A stretch of DNA of 25,527 nucleotides from Chloroflexota bacterium (lineage in GTDB: Bacteria > Chloroflexota > Anaerolineae > Anaerolineales > Anaerolineaceae), in NCBI GenBank assembly GCA_029265085.1, contig JAJUJY010000052.1:1-25527 (forward strand), written 5' to 3'. The translations under genes were made by a program, and so were the position numbers. The stretch's first letter is position 1. Every line of letters starts with the position of its first letter. The notes below the pieces were generated by a model. The model did not search any database and was not told where the DNA came from. It saw only the letters and a program-made list of their open reading frames with translations. Positions 16,728-24,420 of this stretch are shown here, piece by piece.

Positions 16728-18233
16728 ATGAAAAGACTGCTATTGATCCTCAGTTTAGCCGGACTTTTCTTACTAACTGGCACCAGCGCAGCAGTCGTAG
16801 GATTGGCTGAATTTGCTCCATTCCACCCTGGTCAGGCGCTTTTCCCTATCCAATCGATTGCAGAGCATGTGCTGTTGGGAATGAATTTTGACCCGGTAAA
16901 CCTGGCTGTACACGGTATGGATCTTTTAGAAAAAAGAATGAAAAATCTAGAAGAGGCACAAGGTCAATCAGTAGAAATTGAAAGCCTGCGCGAAGTACAG
17001 ATTGAAATTGACCACGTGCTAAATTTATTTCAAGCAGTCCCCCCGGAAAAAGAAGCAGCTTTACGCGAGCGGTTTATTAAGATATTAAATACACTGCAGC
17101 AATCATTACCCAACTACAAATATTCAGCCATTAATTTCCCGGAGGAATTTACAGCCTTTCGAGTAAAGATCGCTGAACTTAAGATGGCAGCGCAAGATAT
17201 AAACCAGCCTTTAGCCAACTTGATCCAAAAACAAAGTCCAGCATCTCAAAATTTATTGGCGCCAGGGAATTTACCTGCAGGTTCCTTAACGGCTACGCCA
17301 GCAATCATCAATCCTCGCGCGATACCGTTTTTTCCAGGGAGTGCTGGAGCTGTCCATGCTTTTTTCCCCCTCACCGGAAAGCACACCTCATTGGCCTGCC
17401 AAAGCTGTCACCCGCAAGGGATTTATGCAGGAACACCAAATCAATGCACCGACTGTCACCTATCTACAAGACCTGCCAATCACTTTGAAGGTCAATGCGC
17501 TTTGTGCCATACCACAAACGCCTGGCTGCCCGCCAGCTTTGACCATGCAGCTTTAAATGCTACTGACTGTTTGAATTGTCACAGCAAAAATCGTCCAGCA
17601 AATCATTTTCCTAGCCAATGCTCTGCCTGTCACAGCACTTCAGCCTGGTTACCGGCAAATTTCAACCATGCTGCCGCAGGCGCAACGGATTGTGTTAGCT
17701 GCCATAATGCAAACCGCCCAACTAATCATTTCGCGGGACAATGCTCTGCCTGCCACAGCACCTCAGCCTGGAGGCCGGCGTCGTTCAACCACGCCGCAGT
17801 TGGCGCAACCGACTGCGTTACCTGTCACAGCGCGAACCGCCCAGCCAACCACTTCTCCGGACAATGTTCTGCCTGTCACAACACCTCTGGTTGGAGACCC
17901 GCCACCTTTAACCATGCAGCGGTTGGCGCGACGGATTGTCTGAGCTGCCACACCGGTAATCGGCCAGCCAATCATTTTGACGGGCAATGCTCCAGCTGCC
18001 ACAGCACTTCTGGCTGGTTACCAGCCAACTTTAACCACAGCTTTCCAATAAATCACGGTGGAGCTGGCGGAGTCTGTTCCAAATGCCATCCTTCTGGCGG
18101 CAGCGGTTGGACCTGCTTCACCTGCCATAACGAGAATGAATTATCCCAAAAACATAATGAGGAAGGAATACCGGATTATGTTGGCCGCTGCATGGATTGT
18201 CATGCAAATGGCGAAGAAGGCGATGATGATTAA
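16728..18233 (+). CDS. Exported 14-haem c-type cytochrome with 41-residue repeats
   Basis: 501 residues from ATG 16728 (AGGAG 9 bases upstream). A signal peptide (about 1-22) is followed by a haem-free helical part (about 25-195) that opens with HPGQALFPIQSIAEHVLLG..FDP, reminiscent of DUF5667-type domains. Fourteen CxxCH motifs follow from about residue 219. Four full and one partial 41-residue repeats (NHFxGQCxxCHxTSxWxPA, FNHAAxxATDCxxCHxxNRP) each offer two CxxCH and two further His, as needed for two bis-His haems. The end (CSKCH, CFTCH, CMDCH) matches the end of the preceding cytochrome. With no anchor after the signal peptide it is probably outside the cell. Such repeats suit a linear haem chain, but a filament is only a possibility. 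Confidence 0.9.
   Translation: MKRLLLILSLAGLFLLTGTSAAVVGLAEFAPFHPGQALFPIQSIAEHVLLGMNFDPVNLAVHGMDLLEKRMKNLEEAQGQSVEIESLREVQIEIDHVLNLFQAVPPEKEAALRERFIKILNTLQQSLPNYKYSAINFPEEFTAFRVKIAELKMAAQDINQPLANLIQKQSPASQNLLAPGNLPAGSLTATPAIINPRAIPFFPGSAGAVHAFFPLTGKHTSLACQSCHPQGIYAGTPNQCTDCHLSTRPANHFEGQCALCHTTNAWLPASFDHAALNATDCLNCHSKNRPANHFPSQCSACHSTSAWLPANFNHAAAGATDCVSCHNANRPTNHFAGQCSACHSTSAWRPASFNHAAVGATDCVTCHSANRPANHFSGQCSACHNTSGWRPATFNHAAVGATDCLSCHTGNRPANHFDGQCSSCHSTSGWLPANFNHSFPINHGGAGGVCSKCHPSGGSGWTCFTCHNENELSQKHNEEGIPDYVGRCMDCHANGEEGDDD
17478..18038 (+). repeat. 123-bp in-frame tandem repeats of the 14-haem cytochrome
   Basis: Units start at 17478, 17601, 17724, 17847 and 17970, exactly 123 bases apart; the fifth is cut to 23 codons. 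The encoded start NHF and the middle FNHAA (FDHAA in the first) are nearly constant. Confidence 0.92.
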
Positions 18234-18265
18234 AAATCAAACCATAGAAAGAGCCTGAGATATTA

Positions 18266-18508
18266 ATGTTTGGATCACTATTTAAGAAAGCTGCAGAAAA
18301 AAGAAAGACTCTTGCCACTGGGGTGATTATTCCTGACCGCAGCCGCTGTGTTCAATGTGGAATTTGCATATTTAATTGCCCAATTGGCGTAGATGTTCGT
18401 TCCCATGCAATGAGAGGCCTGCCAATCCAGGAAAGTAAATGCCTGACCTGTGGTGAGTGTGTTCGCCGCTGCCCCAGAGGGACATTGCGGCTTGAACAAA
18501 AACCTTAA
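18266..18508 (+). CDS. 2x[4Fe-4S] ferredoxin-like protein
   Basis: An 80-residue small iron-sulfur protein. Two complete motifs are visible: CVQCGICIFNCP (Cys 28, 31, 34, 38) and CLTCGECVRRCP (Cys 59, 62, 65, 69), each able to hold a [4Fe-4S] cluster with the typical proline after the last Cys. The N terminus is basic with no export signal, so it acts in the cytosol. It lies between the multihaem cytochromes and the FAD oxidoreductase, 32 and 21 bases from them, and is a natural carrier between the flavoprotein and the membrane. The spacing between the two motifs (about 20 residues) is longer than in short clostridial ferredoxins. Confidence 0.88.
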   Translation: MFGSLFKKAAEKRKTLATGVIIPDRSRCVQCGICIFNCPIGVDVRSHAMRGLPIQESKCLTCGECVRRCPRGTLRLEQKP

Positions 18509-18529
18509 ACAGAAAATCAGGGTTTTTCT

Positions 18530-19876
18530 ATGTCTAACTATTGCATAATTGGCAGCGGAGCTGCCGGAATAGCAGCAGCAAATGCCATTCGCCAGGCTGA
18601 CCCACAAGGCAATATTCGGGTTCTTACAAATGATCCCAACCTTTATTATTCCCGACCAGGATTAGCCTATATACTCTCCGGCGAAGTTCCTCAAAACAAT
18701 ATTTTTCCATTTTCATCCGGGTATTTCCGCGATCAAAAAATCCAAATCGTCAACGCACCTGTAAAATCCATCAACTTAACAGAGCACTTGGTCTGGATGG
18801 ACAACCAAAAATTCATCTCGTACGATCGATTATTAATTGCCACAGGCGCGCGGGCGCGTTTACCCGACACGTCTGGAATTAATCTAACCGGTGTAGTTAA
18901 ACTCGATTCATTGGATGATGCCCAGCACATTTTGAAAAGTGCCCGTAAAACAAAAACTGCTGTCGTAGTTGGTGGTGGAATCACCGCTCTGGAACTGGCT
19001 GAGGGATTGGCCTCGAACGGAGTTCAGGTGCATTACTTTTTACGCGGAGACCGATACTGGACCAGCGTGCTGGATGAAGTTGAATCACGCATCGTAGAAA
19101 AACGTCTTCAACAAGACGGCATCCAAATCCATTATTTCACCAACCTGCTTCAGATATATGGGCATAAAGGCCGGGTGGCTGGTGTTCAAGTGGATGAAGG
19201 TGGCCGCAAATATGATTTGCCTTGCCAGATGGTCGCGGTAGCGATCGGAATTGAGCCGCGAATTGAACTGGCTGCCCAGTCCGGCTTAAATACCCAACGC
19301 GGCGTATTGGTCGATTCACAAATGCGCTCAAGCAGCCCAGATGTGTTTGCTGCCGGAGATGTAGCCCAAACATACGATCCACAGAGTGGAAAATATATCG
19401 TGGACAGCTTATGGGGACCGGCCGTCGAACAAGGCCGGACAGCCGGATTAAATATGGCAGGGGGATCTTATTCCTATACAAAAATTTTCCAGTTTAATGT
19501 CACCCGGCTTGCTGGCCTGGTCACAACAATTATTGGCCGTTTAGGACACGAAAATCAACCCGAAAAAATCGATAAAGATATTTCCGGAATAATGCGCGGG
19601 GATAGTGAAGTCTGGCGGCAACCAGCCAATGCGATTGCTGCCTATACCTATCAACATGAGAACCGGATCCGCATATGCCTGAACCATTCCACCATCACAG
19701 GGGCACTCATCATGGGCGACCAACGCATCTCTCACCCTGTTCAATATTTGATTCAGCACCAGGTTGATATCAGCCCGATCCGTGAAGAACTACTGACAAA
19801 AGAAAATGACCTGGCGGAAATAATTTTGGAATTTTGGAAAGCAAACATGGGGAAATATGCCGCGCAAATCGCATGA
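18530..19876 (+). CDS. FAD-dependent NAD(P) oxidoreductase
   Basis: A 448-residue soluble flavoprotein of the pyridine nucleotide-disulfide oxidoreductase class 2 fold, close in layout to rubredoxin reductase and to the FAD module of NirB. FAD site: IIGSGAAGIAAA (residues 6-17); ATGARARLP near 104-112; NAD(P) site VVVGGGITALELAEGLAS (about 145-162); second FAD motif FAAGDVA near 272-278. There is no redox CxxC, so it probably passes electrons to a separate carrier such as the adjacent ferredoxin. The last about 110 residues contain VTRLAGLVTTIIG and resemble the C-terminal part of these reductases. Its last 20 bases overlap the next gene. The donor, NADH or NADPH, is not decided. Confidence 0.87.
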   Translation: MSNYCIIGSGAAGIAAANAIRQADPQGNIRVLTNDPNLYYSRPGLAYILSGEVPQNNIFPFSSGYFRDQKIQIVNAPVKSINLTEHLVWMDNQKFISYDRLLIATGARARLPDTSGINLTGVVKLDSLDDAQHILKSARKTKTAVVVGGGITALELAEGLASNGVQVHYFLRGDRYWTSVLDEVESRIVEKRLQQDGIQIHYFTNLLQIYGHKGRVAGVQVDEGGRKYDLPCQMVAVAIGIEPRIELAAQSGLNTQRGVLVDSQMRSSSPDVFAAGDVAQTYDPQSGKYIVDSLWGPAVEQGRTAGLNMAGGSYSYTKIFQFNVTRLAGLVTTIIGRLGHENQPEKIDKDISGIMRGDSEVWRQPANAIAAYTYQHENRIRICLNHSTITGALIMGDQRISHPVQYLIQHQVDISPIREELLTKENDLAEIILEFWKANMGKYAAQIA

Positions 19877-20654
19877 ATTCGTCGTGGCACTGGCTGCCAT
19901 CATCGTTATTACCCTGGCTTATCTTTTTGTTCAAACCATTTCCGGGGGAACACCTACCGCCAGCAGTTTCTTTGGACACAGCCTTGGCGTACTGGGATTT
20001 ATCTTAATGATGATGACCGAAACGTTGTACTCGATACGCAAGCGCAGCCGGCGCGCCCGCCTGGGAAAAATGTCCGACTGGTTGGAATTTCACATCTTTA
20101 CCGGACTGGTTGGGCCATATATGGTCTTATTGCACCCAGGCTGGCAATTTAAGGGCTTGGCTGGAGTGGTAAGTTTGCTTACCATAGTGATGGTGATCAG
20201 CGGTTTTATCGGTCGGTATATTTTCACTGCCATTCCACGCACTGCAGAAGGTGCCGAGATTGGGGTAACTGGATTGGTACAACAAGTCAGGCAGTTGGAG
20301 ATGGAATTAGCGAGTTTAAAAAACAACGAAGACACCCGCCCCATATCAAAGCAAACTGTTGGCAGTGGCAACAGCCTGTCTGTGCTCTCACGGTTTTGGT
20401 ATGACCTTCAGGCCGTTCTGGTTGAAATAAATATCCGCTTACGGCAATCAGGGCAAACCCGCCAAAAAGCGCTGCAATTAGCCCGATTGCGCCGGAGACT
20501 TAACCAATTACACCGGCAAATCAACAATCTGGCCGCAGCTCGCCGGTTGCTATCTTTATGGCATACCATCCATATTCCATTAGGGTTAACACTGTTCCTG
20601 ATTGCCTTTATTCATATTGGGGCTGCCATCTATTATGCGCTTTTGCTAAAATAA
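19857..20654 (+). CDS. Four-helix membrane protein with His residues, probable b-type cytochrome
   Basis: 265 residues. Membrane helices at about 8-28, 38-58, 78-127 (one or two segments) and 235-262, with a long basic, coiled-coil-like hydrophilic part between about 130 and 230. His residues in or next to helices (H41, H79, H93, H236/H239, H253) could ligate haem b, as in cytochrome b561 or ferric-reductase-like proteins; no named family is certain. The start overlaps the end of the oxidoreductase gene by 20 bases, pointing to coupled translation. As the only polytopic protein of the five-gene set, it is the best candidate for moving electrons from the cytosolic carriers to the outside cytochromes. 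Confidence 0.68.
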   Translation: MPRKSHEFVVALAAIIVITLAYLFVQTISGGTPTASSFFGHSLGVLGFILMMMTETLYSIRKRSRRARLGKMSDWLEFHIFTGLVGPYMVLLHPGWQFKGLAGVVSLLTIVMVISGFIGRYIFTAIPRTAEGAEIGVTGLVQQVRQLEMELASLKNNEDTRPISKQTVGSGNSLSVLSRFWYDLQAVLVEINIRLRQSGQTRQKALQLARLRRRLNQLHRQINNLAAARRLLSLWHTIHIPLGLTLFLIAFIHIGAAIYYALLLK

Positions 20655-20666
20655 TCGCCCAAAAAT

Positions 20667-21332
20667 TTACTGGCGTTTCCGTTTTAACCGCAGCGATTCA
20701 TTAAGATGGGTTATCAAATGACGTGAAGCAGGCATCAATAATAAACCGGCGATATCGCGCTTAGCCCAATAATTCGCAATTCCTTGCGCCGCCGGGACCA
20801 AAGCCCCAACCTCATAGACTTTGTGCATTCTCTGCGGGTCCACTTTCTGGTAGAGCCGTTCGGGGGTAAGCTGCATTACAATCTCGCGCGTGCGCCGCCC
20901 CACCACCAGCCGGTAAGCCCGCAATGCGCTGAAATTCAACTCCTGGCTCAATTTGGCCAGATCGGTGCTGCTCATTTCGTTTCCCGAATCGCGGAATGCT
21001 GTATTCAGGCGTCCCGCCCAATCTTCCTGATCAAACACCTGGGGAGTCCCGGCCGCCAATAGATTCATGGTGGTATCCTCAATTCGCGCGATATGCCAGA
21101 AATTCCAGGCAATTGAATGTTCTTCATTCTCCGGAATGCGCCGGAACTGCTCTTCGGTGAGATCATCCAGAATTTCATCCTCAAACGACCAGGGTTCAGT
21201 CCCGGCCATTTGTGCAGAATGCAGCGCCGCATGGTGGTGCAGAAACAAATCCATGGCTGCGGTGAATTGTTGGGGATCGTCTAGCAAATCCCGCAGCCGG
21301 GTTTGTTGACGATTGATTTTTTGAGGATCCAT
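20667..21332 (-). CDS. DinB-like four-helix protein
   Basis: A 221-residue soluble protein of the DinB/YfiT superfamily, four-helix metal-binding proteins that include thiol-dependent transferases. The characteristic HSIAWNFWHIARIEDTTMN near residues 72-90 gives two His ligands, and HLITHLNES near the end gives the third. GGAGG lies 8 bases before ATG 21332. It converges with the cytochrome operon; only 12 bases separate the two stops and no clear terminator is seen there. The substrate and thiol cofactor are unknown. It is downstream of the flavoprotein/Cfa pair on the same strand. Confidence 0.82.
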   Translation of the reverse strand: MDPQKINRQQTRLRDLLDDPQQFTAAMDLFLHHHAALHSAQMAGTEPWSFEDEILDDLTEEQFRRIPENEEHSIAWNFWHIARIEDTTMNLLAAGTPQVFDQEDWAGRLNTAFRDSGNEMSSTDLAKLSQELNFSALRAYRLVVGRRTREIVMQLTPERLYQKVDPQRMHKVYEVGALVPAAQGIANYWAKRDIAGLLLMPASRHLITHLNESLRLKRKRQ

Positions 21333-21405
21333 ATATTACCTCCCTGTGTTTCGCAAAAAGAAGATTGAGCCTGTTATAAGCACCCCCAAGAAGCGGCAGC
21401 GTAAT

Positions 21406-22380
21406 TCAATCTATTTTAACTTGTGATCGCTTCCATCCTGACCTAACAATCGAAAACACTGAATATTTGGGTATCCCATCCAACCGGTATTCACCCCCTA
21501 AAAGGATTGCATCTGCGGCACGCAGTCCGCTTTGAATTGAATTTCCAATCCCTTCGCCCATGTCGCGCGTGGCCAGTCCCAAGGCATCCCCTGCCAGAAA
21601 CGCATTGCCCAATCGGATCTTTGGCAGTTCTTGACGCACATAATAGCTATGCGCAACCGGATGGTATTCGTATCCTCGGATTAACCCCAATTGCTCCAAC
21701 CGGCCTGTGAGAATATCCCAATGGCGTTTCAAGTGATCTCCATGCCGGTTCAACGTCTCAGCAGACCCGCCCACACCCACATTAATGATCTGGTTGGCTT
21801 TCGGCACAATCCAGGCGTAGCCCGGCAGGTTGTTATTAAAAAACCATAACCGGCAGTGTCCATCGGTTTCCGGGTAATAAAATTCATCCTCCTGAGCCAC
21901 GATTAACCGGCTTTTTTCTTTAGGGAAGGTAGGTTTAAACAATGTTCGATATACCGGGCAATACGTTCCACCCGCACCGACCAGGTACTTGCCAAAATAT
22001 TCACCATCAACCTCATAGCCGTCCTCGACTGGTTTAATTTCCTTAACCGTATGCTGGAGGATTGGCGCACCTGACCTTTTAACCAGCCAATCATCAAATT
22101 CAATCCGGCGAATGGCGTACTGCAATGCAGGCAGCCGGAATGAGAATCCTTTGATGGATATTAAAAATTCTTTAAAAGTCGTCCAACCGTACGGGTATTC
22201 TGAGATAACCAACTGCAGGCTGCGCACAACCTGCGGAGTTATCCACCCGGCGCAAGGTTTCAACCGTGGGAACTGCTTTTGATCCAGAATGAGGCAGTCC
22301 GCCTGGTTTTGACGCAAGCGCCAGGCGCAGGCTGCCCCAGCCGGTCCTCCACCTACAATCAACACCTCAACCCGTTTCAT
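21406..22380 (-). CDS. Geranylgeranyl-reductase-like FAD oxidoreductase
   Basis: A 324-residue flavoprotein whose family (GGR and relatives) reduces C=C bonds in isoprenoid or other lipid chains. FAD site: VLIVGGGPAGAACAWRL (residues 6-22). The family block PGYAWIVPK corresponds to the PxxYxWxFP substrate motif, and the second FAD motif is AGDALGLATRDMGEGI near 270-285. KPCAG stands where relatives have a conserved Cys-Gly segment. It is shorter than typical members (about 380-400) and stops about 45 residues after the GDALG motif, so the usual C-terminal part is missing. It starts 6 bases after the Cfa stop, so the two are made from one transcript and probably act on the same lipids. Confidence 0.82.
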   Translation of the reverse strand: MKRVEVLIVGGGPAGAACAWRLRQNQADCLILDQKQFPRLKPCAGWITPQVVRSLQLVISEYPYGWTTFKEFLISIKGFSFRLPALQYAIRRIEFDDWLVKRSGAPILQHTVKEIKPVEDGYEVDGEYFGKYLVGAGGTYCPVYRTLFKPTFPKEKSRLIVAQEDEFYYPETDGHCRLWFFNNNLPGYAWIVPKANQIINVGVGGSAETLNRHGDHLKRHWDILTGRLEQLGLIRGYEYHPVAHSYYVRQELPKIRLGNAFLAGDALGLATRDMGEGIGNSIQSGLRAADAILLGGEYRLDGIPKYSVFSIVRSGWKRSQVKID

Positions 22381-22386
22381 ATGCCC

Positions 22387-23508
22387 TTAGCTGATGCGGC
22401 AGTCCGGTTGCGGTGTGCCAGTGCGGGTAAACACAATCTGCCATAACTGCGAATGGCGTGCCCGGAAAGCCCCGGCATTACTCAACAAATAATAGCACCA
22501 CATCCGGTAAAACCGGTCGCCATATTTTGACTGCAATTCCGGCCAGGCTTTTTCAAAATTCGCATGCCAGGCCATCAAGGTCTTATCGTAATCCGGGCCA
22601 AAATTGTGCCAGTCTTCCATTACAAATTTATCTTCCATCACCGTGCCTAGCTGCGCGATGGATGGCAGCATTCCATTGGGAAAAATATATTTTTCGGACC
22701 AGGGATCTCCTGTGGTTGCGCTGATGTTACCGCCAATCGTATGAACAAACGCAACCCCTTCCTTTTTTAAGCAGCGATCTACCACATCCATATAAGTGTG
22801 GTAATTCTTATATCCCACATGCTCCATGATCCCAATGGAAATGACTGCGTCAAACTGGCCTTGCACTTCACGGTAATCCTGTAACCGCAATTCGACGGGC
22901 AGCCCCTGGCAAAGCTGCGTCCCTAAATCCGCCTGCTCTTTTGAAACCGTCACACCCAAAATGCGTGCCCCATATTGTTCCGCGGCAAATTTTGCAAAGC
23001 TGCCCCAGCCGCAGCCCAATTCCAGCACGGTCTTGCCTTCATGCAAACCGATTTTCTTGCATACCAGATCCAGCTTGGCCTCTTGGGCTTCATCTAACGT
23101 GGTTGCATTTTTCCAATACCCGCAGGTATAGCACAATCGCTTATCCAGCATGGCATGATACAAATCGTTTCCCAGGTCATAATGCCGCTCGCCCACCTCA
23201 TAAGCACGGTTGGATGACTGTAAATTGAACAACCTGGAGCGCATGAAATGCCACCAGATTTTCCAGTTTCCATTCACTTTTTGATCCAGTTTTGCCTGCA
23301 ATACGTGGTAAATAAACTGATCAATGGCCTGGCAATCCCACCAACGGAACATATAGGTTTCACCCAGACCAAGCTGGACTTCGCGAAGAACCCGCTCATA
23401 AAACCGGAAATCATGGACCTGAATATCCCACGGTCTGCTGCCATTTACTTCAACATCCGCCAACTCAAGCAAGTCGCGAATGATAAACTCGGGTTTTTGT
23501 GGTGCCAT
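22387..23508 (-). CDS. cfa: Cyclopropane-fatty-acyl-phospholipid synthase
   Basis: A 373-residue enzyme that transfers a methylene group from S-adenosylmethionine to double bonds of membrane phospholipid acyl chains. The SAM motif is VLELGCGWGSFAKFAAEQYG; family signatures include CYTCGYW, GIMEHVGYKNY, HTIGG, PNGMLPS and EDWHNFGPDYDKTLMAW, which keep the Cys, Glu, His and Tyr positions of the bicarbonate site of E. coli Cfa. Length is near that of E. coli Cfa (382). ATG 23508 is used because a perfect AGGAGG lies 6 bases upstream; the GTG at 23529 overlaps that site. The GGR-like gene follows after 6 bases. A close homologue in this family could also methylate rather than cyclopropanate. Confidence 0.92.
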   Translation of the reverse strand: MAPQKPEFIIRDLLELADVEVNGSRPWDIQVHDFRFYERVLREVQLGLGETYMFRWWDCQAIDQFIYHVLQAKLDQKVNGNWKIWWHFMRSRLFNLQSSNRAYEVGERHYDLGNDLYHAMLDKRLCYTCGYWKNATTLDEAQEAKLDLVCKKIGLHEGKTVLELGCGWGSFAKFAAEQYGARILGVTVSKEQADLGTQLCQGLPVELRLQDYREVQGQFDAVISIGIMEHVGYKNYHTYMDVVDRCLKKEGVAFVHTIGGNISATTGDPWSEKYIFPNGMLPSIAQLGTVMEDKFVMEDWHNFGPDYDKTLMAWHANFEKAWPELQSKYGDRFYRMWCYYLLSNAGAFRARHSQLWQIVFTRTGTPQPDCRIS

Positions 23509-23514
23509 ATCAAA

Positions 23515-23520
23515 CCTCCT
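23515..23520 (-). promoter_or_regulatory. Shine-Dalgarno AGGAGG of cfa
   Basis: CCTCCT on the plus strand; spacing of 6 bases to ATG 23508 decides the start. Confidence 0.8.
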
Positions 23521-23610
23521 TTGCTTCACAAACCCATCACAACCTGATCATGCGGTGATTGTGCATACCTGGCGCAGTGAAGTTTCGGCAAAGGACCCGT
23601 TGATGAAGGT

Positions 23611-23624
23611 GAAAAATATTTTTC
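23611..23624. promoter_or_regulatory. Palindrome upstream of cfa, possible operator
   Basis: GAAAAATATTTTTC is a perfect 14-bp palindrome in the 220-base gap between cfa and the flavodoxin gene, about 100 bases before the cfa start. It is AT-rich, so chance is possible. Confidence 0.25.
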
Positions 23625-23682
23625 TCATCATCATCATACAATGAATCGATTACAAAATTTCATAGATTTTTCGTTTAAAAAT

Positions 23683-23713
23683 AATAAGCCCGCCCAAAGA
23701 GGGCGGACTTATT
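23683..23713 (-). terminator. Terminator after the Tat-flavodoxin gene
   Basis: 13-base arms with one mismatch (23683-23695 and 23701-23713) around the loop AAAGA; on the minus strand the GC-rich stem is followed by TTATTATTTTT. It begins 16 bases after the flavodoxin stop. Confidence 0.8.
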
Positions 23714-23728
23714 AAAAAATGGATGAAG

Positions 23729-24391
23729 TTATGCAAGTCCTAACGCAGGAACGAGGCCTTTGCCCCAGGCACGGATCGCGTCCCAATTACGCCAATCCCC
23801 TTCCGGCGCTTTCATTCCTTTTGAAATCAACCGGTAAAGTAAGGGCAGCTTCTTCATATTCAAAGCACCCGCAAATAAACCTGCTTCCACCGGCTGGACG
23901 ATTTGACGCACTGGGTCAAGATAAGCAGAAACTGTCTTTCGATTTTCCTCCGTGTCGTTCATTAATGTCGTACAGGTAAGAAAATATGCTGTGGGCTTTT
24001 GATTAAGTTCTGTCTGGAATTTTTCTACAAACTGAACTGCCTCTTTCATCCATTGTCCCATGTAGATCGCACTGCCGATCACCACTGCTTGATATTCACT
24101 GACATCTTGAACATCTTTTGCCAGACGAACATCTACCTTCACACCATCTGCACACAGCGTTTTTCCAATTTCTTCAGCCACACCGCTGGTTGCTCCAGCC
24201 CGGCTGGCATAGGCAACTAAAATCTTTTTCATAGCCACTTCCGATCCACAACTTGTTTCCAAATAATCCACTTTCGGCTGAATTAATCCGACCGCGGTAA
24301 TTCCAGAGCAGGCCAGGATGCTGCCACCAATCACGCCACCTGTGATTTTCAAAAATTTTCGACGGCTCATTTTTTTGGATTCGTTCATCAT
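23729..24391 (-). CDS. Flavodoxin-domain protein with Tat-type leader
   Basis: 220 residues. The N terminus has the twin-arginine motif SRRKFLKI (residues 9-16) and a Gly-rich hydrophobic stretch (GGVIGGSILACSGITAVGL), a Tat signal or anchor; ILAC could be a weak lipobox. From about residue 54 (MKKILVAYASRAGATSGVAE) it is a flavodoxin: the FMN phosphate loop ASRAGATSG, then VVIGSAIYMGQW, and the C-terminal PEGDWRNWDAIRAWGK seen in HemG-like flavodoxins. The protein would carry FMN outside the cytosol, which is unusual for flavodoxins. AGGA precedes the start by 6 bases. It is the last gene of a leftward cluster with a membrane protein and another flavodoxin. The partner is unknown. Confidence 0.82.
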   Translation of the reverse strand: MMNESKKMSRRKFLKITGGVIGGSILACSGITAVGLIQPKVDYLETSCGSEVAMKKILVAYASRAGATSGVAEEIGKTLCADGVKVDVRLAKDVQDVSEYQAVVIGSAIYMGQWMKEAVQFVEKFQTELNQKPTAYFLTCTTLMNDTEENRKTVSAYLDPVRQIVQPVEAGLFAGALNMKKLPLLYRLISKGMKAPEGDWRNWDAIRAWGKGLVPALGLA

Positions 24392-24420
24392 TTTTTCCTC
24401 AGTCCCAAAGCAGGGTCTGC

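Noticed and set aside
17478..18038. Regular direct repeats that could be mistaken for a CRISPR or satellite array
   Set aside because: The 123-base period is in frame and encodes conserved haem motifs; there are no unique spacers between short repeats.
20655..20690. Possible terminator between the convergent cytochrome operon and DinB-like gene
   Set aside because: Only a 4-bp CGCC/GGCG pairing with a long loop; too weak to call.
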